Shown here one piece after another: positions 1-7,389 of a DNA stretch of 8,715 nucleotides. Under the pieces are notes generated by a model, which saw only the letters and a list, made by a program, of their open reading frames with translations, ran no database searches and had not been told where the DNA came from. The translations under genes and the position numbers were made by a program. Each line of letters begins with the position of its first letter. Position 1 is the first letter of the stretch. Origin of the DNA: Anaerolineales bacterium (GTDB taxonomy: Bacteria > Chloroflexota > Anaerolineae > UBA7937); the NCBI GenBank assembly GCA_030593425.1, contig JAUVHF010000060.1:1-8715 (forward strand), given 5' to 3'.

Positions 1-471
1 AAGGCTGAGCCTCTGGCCAGACAAGTAGCGGAGATGATGACGGAGGCCAAACTGGACACCGAGTTCACCAGCGATATCAAGAGGCATGAGTGGGAGAAGA
101 CGATCCTCAACGCTGCCCTTAGCCCGATATGCGCTTTGACTGGTAAGACTATGAAGGAGATGATGGACTTCGAGCCCACCCGATCCTTGGTCGAGGAGAC
201 CCTTCGGGAGGGGATCGAAGTAGCCGCGGCGGATGGGGTGACCTTCGACGAGGGGTTCTTTGAACAGGGCGTCCAGTACCTGAAGAAGGCGGGTTATCAC
301 AAAACCTCGATGCATGTGGACATAGAACAGCGGTCTCCTACCGAGATCGACTGGCTCAACGGGAAGATAGCTGAGCGGGGCCTCAAGCATGGTCTTAGGA
401 CGCCCTATAATACTACCCTTACGGCGCTGATCAAGGGCCTGGAAAGGAGGTCTGAGGCGCCGGAGCACTGA
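1..471 (+). CDS. Ketopantoate reductase (ApbA/PanE) family oxidoreductase, C-terminal part
   Basis: The frame is open from base 1, so the N-terminal NAD(P)-binding domain lies upstream of the window and the ATG at 34 is internal. About 156 residues of the helical C-terminal domain remain. Numbering from base 1, K33 and N37 (in WEKTILN) match the catalytic Lys/Asn pair of ketopantoate reductase, and D107 and E115 (in PTEIDWLNG) match its acidic pair with the same 8-residue spacing. The family reduces 2-oxo acids to 2-hydroxy acids with NAD(P)H. PanE makes pantoate for CoA synthesis, but relatives in lactic acid bacteria reduce branched-chain or aromatic 2-oxo acids. A 2-hydroxyacyl-CoA dehydratase-type gene starts 57 nt downstream, so a catabolic 2-hydroxy-acid dehydrogenase is at least as likely as a pantothenate enzyme (inference). 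The family call is firm; the substrate is not known. Confidence 0.87.
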   Translation, partial: KAEPLARQVAEMMTEAKLDTEFTSDIKRHEWEKTILNAALSPICALTGKTMKEMMDFEPTRSLVEETLREGIEVAAADGVTFDEGFFEQGVQYLKKAGYHKTSMHVDIEQRSPTEIDWLNGKIAERGLKHGLRTPYNTTLTALIKGLERRSEAPEH

Positions 472-528
472 ACAGTCGGAGGCTCGTCAACCAAGTTGGT
501 ACGTATTTGGTCCCCCGGGAAGAGGCTT

Positions 529-1779
529 ATGTCAGAGAAGGAACTGAGACGCAAAGAAATCAAGGCCGCTGGTGACCTCAAGCGGGTGATGAGCGATTAC
601 TACTACCGTATGGACAGAATCTCCAGAGGGGAGGAGGAGGGGAAGATAGCCTGGTGTAGTAGCGTGGGGCCGGCCGAGTTGCTCAGGGCCTTCGGCTTCG
701 AGGTCTATTATCCCGAAAACCATGGTGCCACCCTGGGAGCTACCAGGACAGCCATGGACTACATCCCTTTGGCCAACGCCATAGGCTATTCGCCGGAGAT
801 ATGCTCCTATCTCACTAGTGACGTGGGTTCGTATCTGAAGGGGGAGACCCCCCTTTCTCGGCTCTATCCGGGCATTGAGAGTGTCCCCAAGCCTGATCTC
901 TTGGCCTATAACACAAACCAATGCCGGGATGTCCAGGAGTGGTTCGAGTTCTATGGGAGAGAGTTCGACGTCCCCGTAGTGGGCATAAATAGTCCCCGTG
1001 CTCTGGTGGAGGTGAGGGATATAGATATCGCTAACGTGGTGGGGCAACTGAAGGCCATGATACCCACCTTGGAAGAGGTGTCAGGCCAGAAGTTCGATAT
1101 AGACGGATTCAAGGAGAGCCTTCGCCTCTCCCGCCGGTGCAGCGAACTCTGGGGAGAGCTGCTCGGCCTGGCAAAGCATCTGCCCTCTCCTTGGACCTTC
1201 TTCGATGGGACGATCCATATGGGGCCTGCGGTTTGCTTGAGGGGAACCCAGGAGGCGATCGACTACTATGAGCTTCTGAAGCGGGAGTTGAAAGAGCGCA
1301 TAGAGAGTGGCGTGGCAGCAGTAGATGGGGAGCGTTTCAGGCTCTACTGGGAAGGGATGCCCATCTGGGGGAAACTGAGAGACCTTTCTGAACAGTTCTC
1401 CGAACTGCGTGCCTGCGTCGTGGTATCCACCTACTGCAACAGTTGGATATTCAGCGCCTTCGACGAGAAGAACCCCTTTGAGAGCATGGCCCAAGCCTAT
1501 ACCGAGATATTCATCAATCGAGCGGAGAGGGTCAAGGAGGAATACATCGAAAGGATGGTAAGGGAATACCAGGTGGACGGGATCATATTCCACGATTCCA
1601 GAACCTGTCCCAATAACTCCAACGCCAGGTACAGCATGCCCCAGCGGTTAGAGAAGAGGCTGGGCCTACCCTGCCTGGTCATCGACGCCGATCTAAACGA
1701 CCTGAGGTGTTATTCTGAGGAACAGACGAGGACCAATATCGAGGCCTTGATCGAGCAACTGGAGGAGATAAGGGGCTAG
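529..1779 (+). CDS. 2-hydroxyacyl-CoA dehydratase / benzoyl-CoA reductase (HgdB/BcrC) family subunit
   Basis: This 416-residue protein belongs to the HgdB/BcrC/BadD Fe-S family, which takes one high-energy electron from an ATP-driven activator to dehydrate 2-hydroxyacyl-CoA or reduce aromatic acyl-CoA. The usual cluster cysteines are visible: C92 (ICSYL), C132 (NQCRD) and C360 (SRTCPNN). The family tail LPCLVIDADLNDLR followed by an SEEQTRTNIEALIEQL-like helix is also present. Extra cysteines at C43 (AWCSSVGPAEL), C303 (TYCNSW), C382 and C394 are notable. The ATG at 529 is preferred because the MSEKELRRKE start suits the family and AAGAGG lies just upstream, although only 3 nt away. A TTG at 496 with TCGGAGG 13 nt upstream would add 11 residues. 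Characterised dehydratases need two related subunits, but only one is in the window. An activator follows directly. A stand-alone YjiM-like or double-cubane-type protein is an alternative. Confidence 0.9.
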   Translation: MSEKELRRKEIKAAGDLKRVMSDYYYRMDRISRGEEEGKIAWCSSVGPAELLRAFGFEVYYPENHGATLGATRTAMDYIPLANAIGYSPEICSYLTSDVGSYLKGETPLSRLYPGIESVPKPDLLAYNTNQCRDVQEWFEFYGREFDVPVVGINSPRALVEVRDIDIANVVGQLKAMIPTLEEVSGQKFDIDGFKESLRLSRRCSELWGELLGLAKHLPSPWTFFDGTIHMGPAVCLRGTQEAIDYYELLKRELKERIESGVAAVDGERFRLYWEGMPIWGKLRDLSEQFSELRACVVVSTYCNSWIFSAFDEKNPFESMAQAYTEIFINRAERVKEEYIERMVREYQVDGIIFHDSRTCPNNSNARYSMPQRLEKRLGLPCLVIDADLNDLRCYSEEQTRTNIEALIEQLEEIRG

Positions 1780-1787
1780 GTGTGGCG

Positions 1788-2585
1788 ATGGGAGATGACG
1801 GCTATTTTGTCGGCTTGGATATAGGGGCGGTGACCACTAAAGCGGTGATCGTAGACACCGCTAAGGGTATCCTTGCCTCGTTTGTCAAAAAGACGGGGGC
1901 AGACCTCGAAGGCTCGGCCAATGAGGCCTTTGAAGAAGCGCTGAAACGGGCCGGGCTCTCGCGGGAAGAGATAAGGTCGATTACGGCTACTGGCTTCGGG
2001 AGAAAGAGCGTGCCCTTCGCTCAGGAGACGGTGACGGAGATAAGTTGTCACTCCAGAGGTTGCTACCATTACTTTCCCCAGGAGATCACCGTCGTGGATA
2101 TCGGAGGCCAGGATAACAAGATCATCAGGCTCAATGCGGAGGGGAAGAGGGTGGGCTTCAAGATAAACCGCAAGTGCGCCGCTGGCACGGGAGCTTTCTT
2201 GGAGGAGATGGCTTATAGGCTCGATATCCCTCTGGGCGATCTCGACGGGTTAGCCAGGAGTTCTAGTAACGCGGCGGAGATCGGTAGTTATTGCACGGTC
2301 TTCACCGCTACTGAGGTGTTGGATAGGATCAGGCGGGGCGAGAAGATAGAGGAGATCGTGAGAGGGTTGTTCCTCTCCGTCGTGAAGCGGGTATCGGAGA
2401 TGGGGACATTCAGCGGTCGGGTGATCGTGACCGGCGGAGTCGTGGCTTTTAACCCCATAGTGGCTGAACTCTTGAGCCTGCGGTCGGGAAAGGAAGTGGA
2501 GATCGCCCCCCATCCTCAGGAGATGGGTGCCTTTGGAGCGGCGCTCTTCGCCTTGGAGAGAGCTCAGAAGATACCCCCATCTTGA
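1788..2585 (+). CDS. BadF/BadG/HgdC-type ATPase, activator of the dehydratase/reductase
   Basis: A 265-residue ASKHA-fold ATPase, the usual size of HgdC-type activators. It is expected to form a homodimer with one bridging [4Fe-4S] cluster and to inject an electron into the partner Fe-S subunit on ATP hydrolysis. Visible motifs are the phosphate loops DIGAVTTK (residues 11-18) and DIGGQDNK (104-111), ATGFGRK, and VTGGVVAFNP near the C terminus. The two cluster cysteines are C130 (KCAAGTG) and C169 (YCTVF), 39 residues apart as in HgdC (C127/C166). The ATG at 1788 is chosen because TAGGTG (1777-1782) precedes it by 5 nt. A GTG at 1782 would add two residues. It begins 8 nt after the Fe-S subunit gene ends, so co-transcription and a functional pairing are very likely. 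Phosphate loop 1 has A-V where many relatives have S-T, a mild variation. Confidence 0.93.
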   Translation: MGDDGYFVGLDIGAVTTKAVIVDTAKGILASFVKKTGADLEGSANEAFEEALKRAGLSREEIRSITATGFGRKSVPFAQETVTEISCHSRGCYHYFPQEITVVDIGGQDNKIIRLNAEGKRVGFKINRKCAAGTGAFLEEMAYRLDIPLGDLDGLARSSSNAAEIGSYCTVFTATEVLDRIRRGEKIEEIVRGLFLSVVKRVSEMGTFSGRVIVTGGVVAFNPIVAELLSLRSGKEVEIAPHPQEMGAFGAALFALERAQKIPPS

Positions 2586-2650
2586 TCTGCTACGGGGATA
2601 GCACCTTGGTGGGGAGTTCAAGAAACTGACTCTCTCTGCGGTTATATAAA

Positions 2651-2658
2651 AGGGAGGT
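2651..2658 (+). promoter_or_regulatory. Shine-Dalgarno of the thiolase-like gene
   Basis: AGGGAGGT lies 5 nt before the ATG at 2664 and fixes that start. An AT-rich stretch, GTTATATAAAA, immediately precedes it (2641-2651). It is too close to the start codon to be a promoter for a leadered mRNA. Confidence 0.75.
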
Positions 2659-2663
2659 ATACG

Positions 2664-3869
2664 ATGCCTTTTCAAAAAGCCTTCATCCCCTACGGCGGGT
2701 ACTGGAGCACACCTTTTTGTCGGTGGCAAGGTAGTTTCGCCCATCTCAACGCCATCCCCTTCGCGGCGGAGATCGCTACGCGAGCCCTCGAGGAGAGGGG
2801 GATTTCACCAGAGGTTTTCGATCTTCTCCTCTTGGGGATGACGGTGCCCCAGAAGCATAGTTTCTATGGAGGCCCCTGGCTGGCCGGACTCATCGGGGCT
2901 GAAGCGATCACCGGCCCCGTCATAAGTCAGGCCTGCGCCACAGGAGCCCGGGTACTGGCTACCGCCGCCTTCGAGATGGAAAGCGGAGAGGATCGGGTCA
3001 TCCTGACCATCACTTGCGACCGCTGCAGTAACGGCCCCCACGTCTATTACCCCAACCCGCTTGGCCCCGGCGGGACTGGTGATGCGGAAGACTGGGTCTG
3101 GGACAACTTCTCCTTCGATCCCTTCGCCAGAAACGCCATGATCGAGACGGGGGAGAATGTGGCCCAGGAGGCGGGCATCACCAAGGAGGAGCAGGACGAG
3201 ATGATGCTCCTCCGCTACCGCCAGTACGATGACGCGCTGAAGGACGATGCTGCTTTCCTTCGACGGTTTATGGTCATCCCCCTGGAGGTGAAGGACCCGT
3301 CGGGGCGCAAGGTCATCGCTACTGTCGAGGGCGACGAAGGGGTCTACCCCACTACAGCCGAGGGGTTGGCTAGGCTCAAGCCCGTCTTGGAGGGGGGCAC
3401 GGTCACCTATGGGACCCAGACCCACCCTGCTGATGGCAACTGTGGGATAATCGTCACCACGCCAGAGAAGGCACGGGAACTGAGCAGGGATCCGGAGATC
3501 GAGGTTCAGATAGTCTCCTTTGGGGAGGGAAGGGCGAAGAAAGGCTACATGGCTCAAGCGATTATCCCCGCCACGCGACAGGCGCTCTCCCGAGCGGGCA
3601 TCACCATCGAAGATGTGCGGGTGATCAAGACCCACAACCCCTTCGCGGTGAACGATATCTACTTCGCGCGCGAGATGGGGGTGAAAAAAGAGGCCATGAA
3701 CAACTACGGCTCCTCCATCGTCTGGGGCCACCCCCAAGGGCCCACCGGCTCCCGGCTGGTGATCGAGGTGATCGAGGAACTCGCCCTGGTGGGGGGAGGA
3801 TACGGCCTCTTTGTGGGCTGCGCGGCTGGGGATTCGTCCGCGGCGGTCGTCCTCAAGGTCACGGGCTGA
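2664..3869 (+). CDS. Divergent thiolase-like protein (thiolase superfamily)
   Basis: This 401-residue protein spans a full thiolase fold. C91 in QACATGAR sits where the nucleophilic Cys lies. H356 in WGHPQGPTGSR matches the GHPxGxxG histidine, and C386 in YGLFVGCAAGD matches the second catalytic Cys. Two motifs differ from degradative thiolases. The NEAF block is THNPFAVND, with H324 in the Asn position as in HDCF-type (SCP2-like) thiolases. The glycine run after C386 is AAGDSS instead of GGG. The GTVTYG block (residues 245-250) is present. Likely chemistry is thiolytic cleavage or Claisen condensation of acyl-CoA; chain length and direction cannot be read from sequence. It lies 78 nt after the activator gene with its own strong ribosome site, consistent with an operon that degrades an acyl-CoA. 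A 69-residue zinc-ribbon protein follows. I do not recognise a characterised orthologue. Confidence 0.85.
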   Translation: MPFQKAFIPYGGYWSTPFCRWQGSFAHLNAIPFAAEIATRALEERGISPEVFDLLLLGMTVPQKHSFYGGPWLAGLIGAEAITGPVISQACATGARVLATAAFEMESGEDRVILTITCDRCSNGPHVYYPNPLGPGGTGDAEDWVWDNFSFDPFARNAMIETGENVAQEAGITKEEQDEMMLLRYRQYDDALKDDAAFLRRFMVIPLEVKDPSGRKVIATVEGDEGVYPTTAEGLARLKPVLEGGTVTYGTQTHPADGNCGIIVTTPEKARELSRDPEIEVQIVSFGEGRAKKGYMAQAIIPATRQALSRAGITIEDVRVIKTHNPFAVNDIYFAREMGVKKEAMNNYGSSIVWGHPQGPTGSRLVIEVIEELALVGGGYGLFVGCAAGDSSAAVVLKVTG

Positions 3870-3980
3870 GGCCAGAGCCTTGGCGAGCGCAACCAAAGAG
3901 GTGTGAGGGATGATCCCCTCTTCAAGGTGCACCCCAGAATGGCAAGGCTAGATAGAGCGCTTTGTGGGGAGGGATTCTAG

Positions 3981-4190
3981 ATGAAAGAGACCAAAAAGGG
4001 AAAAGAAGGACTGGGGAAAGTGAGGTGCTTGAACTGCTTTGAGCGGTTCGAGGTCGCTCCCCGAGCGGAGATAGCCACTTGTCCCTCCTGTGGGTGGGAG
4101 TGGCGGATATCTTGGCCCAACCCCAAACTGGCGAAGATCAGGGGGCCGGTCTGGGAAGCCTGGGAGAAACTCCAAACTCGAGGGGAATAG
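3981..4190 (+). CDS. Small zinc-ribbon protein, unknown function
   Basis: A 69-residue protein with a Lys/Glu-rich N-terminal tail followed by a two-knuckle zinc ribbon: C16-x2-C19 (CLNC) and C34-x2-C37 (CPSCGWEW). It ends in a short helix-prone tail containing GPVWEAWEKLQ. The ribbon resembles MJ0042-type ribbons and should bind one Zn2+ (or conceivably Fe). GGGGAGGGA (3966-3974) sits 6 nt before the ATG, a good ribosome site, and the Cys spacing supports real coding. It lies between the thiolase-like gene (111 nt away) and the AOR gene (84 nt away). Thiolases of the HDCF type often work with a DUF35 protein made of a zinc ribbon plus an OB fold. This protein has only the ribbon, so a partner role is speculative. 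No function is assigned. Confidence 0.75.
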   Translation: MKETKKGKEGLGKVRCLNCFERFEVAPRAEIATCPSCGWEWRISWPNPKLAKIRGPVWEAWEKLQTRGE

Positions 4191-4256
4191 GGCGTCTCCT
4201 TGTCATTAGTGGCAGGCTAGCGAGTTATCGTCGCCCCCTCCCCCCAGCAAGAGAAT

Positions 4257-4265
4257 GAGGAGGTG
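4257..4265 (+). promoter_or_regulatory. Strong Shine-Dalgarno that sets the AOR start
   Basis: GAGGAGGTG lies 9 nt before the ATG at 4275. A GTG at 4263 overlaps this ribosome site itself, so it is unlikely to be the start; the protein should begin MALNRKIAYIDLSTG. A pyrimidine tract (4231-4245) precedes it. Confidence 0.75.
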
Positions 4266-4274
4266 GAAAATAGG

Positions 4275-6179
4275 ATGGCTCTCAATCGGAAGATCGCATA
4301 TATAGACCTATCCACTGGCGAGGTCGAAACCGCCCCCATACCGGTTATGATGCGGAAGTTGTATCTGGGCGGTCGGGGCTTGGACATCTATCTTCTCTAT
4401 AACCACCTGGAGCCAGGCGTTGACCCCCTGGGCCCCGAAAACGTGCTTCTCGTAAGCGCGGGGCTTTTGGCTGGTACCTTAGCCTCAGCCTCAGCTAGGA
4501 GCCATCTGGCAGCCAAATCCCCCCTGACGGGCTTTGTGGGCAGCACGAACATGGGTGGCTTCTTCGCCCCAGAACTAAGGTGGGCCGGCTTCGACCATTT
4601 GGTCATCAAGGGAAAGGCCGAAAGCCCGGTCTACCTCTGGGTCCACGACGGGGAGATAGAGATAGAAGAGGCCTCCCACCTCTGGGGCGAGGATACCTTC
4701 GAGACCCAGGATCTCATTAGGCAAGAGTGGGGGGACCCGGAGGTAAAGGTGGTCTGCATCGGCCTGGCTGGGGAGAGGCTGGTCCGGTTCGCTAACGTGC
4801 GGACGGGGTTGAAGAACTCTGGTGGCCGGACGGGCATAGGGGCGGTGATGGGCTCCAAGAACCTGAAGGCGGTAGCCGTGCGGGGCACCATGGACATCGA
4901 GATCGAGTATCCCGAAGAGGCCCTGAAGTACAACAAAGAGATCATCGATAAGATATGCTCCACAAAATTCGCTCAGATAATGCAGAGATGGGGCACCATG
5001 TTCATCTATGGCGCGACCAACAGTACGGGCCTCATCAGGTGCCGGAACTTCCAGTTGAATCAACTGGTGGGGGGCAACATCGAGTGTGAGCATATCGATG
5101 AATACTCCATCGGCACGGAGGGTTGCTTCGGCTGTAGCATTCACTGTCGCCACAAGTACATCATCAAGGATGGACCTTACGCCGGCGTCTACGCCCAGGG
5201 GCCGGAATATACCAGCCAAGGCGCTTTCGGTATGGAGGTAGGGTGCAACAACTTTGAGACCATCCTGGCCGGTAACTACCTGGTGAACAAGTACGGCCTG
5301 GATACCTTGGAGACGGGTAGCATGATCGCTTGGGCCATGGAACTCTATGAGAAGGGGATCCTCACCGATAAGGATACCGAGGGGTTGAAACTAGAGTGGG
5401 GAAACGATGAAGCGGTGCTGGAGATGGTGGAGAGGATCGCCAAACGAAAGGGACTAGGAGACATCTTGGCCGAGGGACCGTTACGGGCCATCGAGAGGAT
5501 CGGCGAGGAGTCTCGCCCCTACTGCATCCAGGTGAAGGGGATGAGCAACCTTCACTCCGATGAGAGGCCCACGCCTTCTCTGGCTTTGGGTATCGCTACC
5601 GCCTCCCGGGGCTCCGACCATCTCAGAAGCCGACCGGCCATAGACCTCTATCACCTGCCCGAAGCGCTCCTCAAGAAGATATATGGTTACCCCACCCCCT
5701 ACGATGGCCCTCTCTCTTCCGACTACACCACCTATGAGGGGAAGCCCCGCCAGGTACAATGGCATGAGATGTGTTACGAAGCGGTCGATTGCCTGGGTAT
5801 ATGCAAATTCCACACCATTTTCTTGAGCCCCAACCTTTTGGGCTTTGACGAGTTCTCAAAACTGATCTACTACAACACCGGATTAGAGATATCGCCCCAG
5901 GAGGTATGGGAGATCGCAGATCGAGCCTATACTTTGGAGCGGCTATTCAACATCCGGGAGGGGTTGGGGCGGGAGGACGATTGGCTGGTAGATCGGTATT
6001 TCGACGAGCCAACCCCCCTAGGCCTGGAGATCGCCAGGAACAAGGTACTCGACCGCGAGAAGTTCAAGCAGATGATAGATGAATATTACGCGCTGCACGG
6101 CTGGGATGAAAAGGGCGTCCCCCGTCCGGAGACTCTCAAAAGGCTAGGTTTGGATAAAGAGCCATCCCATATGCTGTGA
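4275..6179 (+). CDS. Aldehyde:ferredoxin oxidoreductase (AOR) family, tungsten-bispterin enzyme
   Basis: A full-length 634-residue AOR-family protein, close to the roughly 605 residues of Pyrococcus AOR, and cytosolic (no signal peptide). The N-terminal domain shows IAYIDLSTGEVE, LGGRGLDIYLL and KSPLTGFVGSTNMGG, followed by GRTGIGAVMGSKNLKAVAV. The [4Fe-4S] ligands are C284, C287 and C291 (GCFGCSIHC) plus C510 (GIC). E311 in QGPEYTS corresponds to the active-site Glu. The pterin region around D429 and R431 (SDER) and IATASRG aligns without gaps to the Pyrococcus enzyme, but the active-site His there is L436 here. The family interconverts aldehydes and carboxylic acids with ferredoxin. It does not look like BamB of class II benzoyl-CoA reductase, so general aldehyde or acid chemistry is more likely, with substrate unknown. 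The ferredoxin gene overlaps its ribosome site with this stop codon, so the two are coupled. Confidence 0.92.
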   Translation: MALNRKIAYIDLSTGEVETAPIPVMMRKLYLGGRGLDIYLLYNHLEPGVDPLGPENVLLVSAGLLAGTLASASARSHLAAKSPLTGFVGSTNMGGFFAPELRWAGFDHLVIKGKAESPVYLWVHDGEIEIEEASHLWGEDTFETQDLIRQEWGDPEVKVVCIGLAGERLVRFANVRTGLKNSGGRTGIGAVMGSKNLKAVAVRGTMDIEIEYPEEALKYNKEIIDKICSTKFAQIMQRWGTMFIYGATNSTGLIRCRNFQLNQLVGGNIECEHIDEYSIGTEGCFGCSIHCRHKYIIKDGPYAGVYAQGPEYTSQGAFGMEVGCNNFETILAGNYLVNKYGLDTLETGSMIAWAMELYEKGILTDKDTEGLKLEWGNDEAVLEMVERIAKRKGLGDILAEGPLRAIERIGEESRPYCIQVKGMSNLHSDERPTPSLALGIATASRGSDHLRSRPAIDLYHLPEALLKKIYGYPTPYDGPLSSDYTTYEGKPRQVQWHEMCYEAVDCLGICKFHTIFLSPNLLGFDEFSKLIYYNTGLEISPQEVWEIADRAYTLERLFNIREGLGREDDWLVDRYFDEPTPLGLEIARNKVLDREKFKQMIDEYYALHGWDEKGVPRPETLKRLGLDKEPSHML

Positions 6180-6189
6180 GGAGATCACC

Positions 6190-6675
6190 ATGCAAAAGAT
6201 CCTGATAGTGGACCACGAAAGGTGCACCGGCTGCCGGCTATGCGAGTTGGTTTGCTCGGTGAAGAACGCCGGGGTGAGCAACCCCAGCCGGGCCAGGATC
6301 CACATCATCAAGTGGGAGATGGAGGGGTTCGAGTTGCCCATGGTCTGCCCACAGTGCGAACCGGCCCCTTGTATGGCTGTCTGCCCTGTGGACGCCCTCT
6401 CTCGCGACGGTGATCTGGAAAGGGTGGTTATCGACTACGATCTTTGCATCGGCTGCAAGCTCTGCGTGGCCGCTTGTCCCTTCGGTGGTATGGGGATCGA
6501 CACTGTGGCGAAGAAAGTGATCAAGTGCGAACTTTGCGACGGCGACCCCACTTGCGTCGATTTCTGTCAGCCGCAAGCGCTTCAATACGTGCCCGCCGGC
6601 ACCGTTAACCTCCGCAAGAAGCGCGAGGCGGGGCTGAAGTTCTCCGAGTTGATGAGGAGGTTCGCGGGCGTCTGA
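6190..6675 (+). CDS. Four-cluster ferredoxin-type electron-transfer subunit (HycB/DmsB-like)
   Basis: This 161-residue protein carries 16 cysteines in four motifs: C12/C15/C18/C22 (CTGCRLCELVC), C53/C56/C61/C65, C86/C89/C92/C96 (CIGCKLCVAACP) and C113/C116/C122/C126. That is the layout of HycB/DmsB-type subunits with four [4Fe-4S] clusters. It has no signal or membrane segment, so it should act in the cytosol. The start at 6190 is set by GAGGAG (6178-6183), which overlaps the AOR stop codon, implying coupled translation and probably a stable complex with the AOR. It likely takes electrons from the tungsten enzyme and passes them to an HdrA-type flavoprotein. Remains of an hdrA lie 0.8 kb downstream and an apparently intact one begins at 8669. 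The last ~25 residues are basic and lack cysteines. Confidence 0.92.
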   Translation: MQKILIVDHERCTGCRLCELVCSVKNAGVSNPSRARIHIIKWEMEGFELPMVCPQCEPAPCMAVCPVDALSRDGDLERVVIDYDLCIGCKLCVAACPFGGMGIDTVAKKVIKCELCDGDPTCVDFCQPQALQYVPAGTVNLRKKREAGLKFSELMRRFAGV

Positions 6676-6700
6676 ATGTAGGGAGCCGTTCTGGCGGCAT

Positions 6701-6723
6701 GCGCATTAGGCAAATCAAGAAGT
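6701..6723 (+). repeat. Direct repeat, copy 1, upstream of the LysE gene
   Basis: Begins GCGCATTAGGCAAA. It matches the stretch at 7863-7885 at 19 of 23 positions, in the same orientation. Both copies lie in the leader of a gene that looks foreign. There is no proof that it is mobile-element derived. Confidence 0.45.
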
Positions 6724-6760
6724 TCGCGTGCTAAAGTCATATGAAATTGCGCTCTACTCC

Positions 6761-7387
6761 ATGAAAGAGATGGACATTGGTTTCTTGCTTAGAGGGCTGA
6801 TCATGGGCTTCTCAGTTGCTGCCCCTGTCGGGCCCATCGGTGTGTTATGCATACGCCGCACATTGGCTGAAGGGCGAGCCTCTGGCTTGGTCTCTGGTCT
6901 GGGGGCTGCTACTGCGGATGCCATCTATGGCTGCATTGCTGGATTCGGGCTGACCTTCATTTCAAGCATTTTCATCAGTCAACAAGTATGGCTTCGCCTT
7001 GTCGGCGGTGTGTTTCTCTGCTGTCTGGGCCTCAAGACCTTCCTGGCCAGACCTGTTGAACAAGCGGCCTCAGCCGAAGGAAATGGCCTCGTTGGTGCTT
7101 ATACCTCAACGTTTTTCCTGACGCTCACGAATCCAATGACCATTCTCTCTTTTGCGGCGATATTTGCCGGGTTGGGGGTGGCAAGCGCAAGTGGGAACTA
7201 TCTCTCTGCGGGAGTATTGGTCTTGGGCGTTTTTGTCGGCTCAGCCCTATGGTGGCTTATCCTGAGCGGTGGTGTCAGTCTGTTTCGGGCAAGGTTCAGC
7301 CCTCAACAGTTGCGATGGGTCAACAGGGTTTCGGGCATAATCATCATGGTATTTGGCCTACTTGCCCTTCTGAGTCTGAGAGGGTGA
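6761..7387 (+). CDS. LysE-family translocator (amino-acid/metabolite exporter)
   Basis: A 208-residue hydrophobic protein of typical LysE/RhtB length. About six membrane segments can be seen, near residues 7-31, 43-70, 77-95, 114-139, 146-170 and 187-206. Family marks are APVGPIGVLCIRR near the N terminus, GLGAATADAIYG, and LTNPMTILSF in the middle. The family exports amino acids or related small solutes by proton antiport; the substrate cannot be inferred. The start is uncertain. The ATG at 6761 is chosen because the hydrophobic segment follows at once, but its ribosome site is poor. An ATG at 6770 and a GTG at 6728 are in frame. Ile is ATT in 5 of 15 codons, against one ATT among about 26 Ile codons in the dehydratase-type gene, and it separates the AOR-ferredoxin pair from hdrA sequences. 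This suggests later insertion. It may be unrelated to the catabolic genes. Confidence 0.88.
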   Translation: MKEMDIGFLLRGLIMGFSVAAPVGPIGVLCIRRTLAEGRASGLVSGLGAATADAIYGCIAGFGLTFISSIFISQQVWLRLVGGVFLCCLGLKTFLARPVEQAASAEGNGLVGAYTSTFFLTLTNPMTILSFAAIFAGLGVASASGNYLSAGVLVLGVFVGSALWWLILSGGVSLFRARFSPQQLRWVNRVSGIIIMVFGLLALLSLRG

Positions 7388-7389
7388 AG

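Noticed and set aside
2641..2651. TTATATAA as an archaeal TATA box before the thiolase gene
   Set aside because: It is about 15 nt from the start codon and overlaps the region before a strong Shine-Dalgarno, so there is no room for a normal leader.
3905..3920. Small hairpin GAGGG/CCCTC after the thiolase gene as an intrinsic terminator
   Set aside because: The stem is only 5 bp and no T-run follows.
2805..3932. Long open frame of 375 codons on the minus strand opposite the thiolase gene
   Set aside because: It mirrors the + strand thiolase, has no recognisable motif, and arises from the GC-rich third positions of that gene.
4275..6179. AOR as BamB of a class II benzoyl-CoA reductase, with the ferredoxin as BamC
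   Set aside because: The cysteine and pterin-site blocks follow ordinary AOR, and no other Bam subunit is in the window. The context fits but the sequence does not support it.
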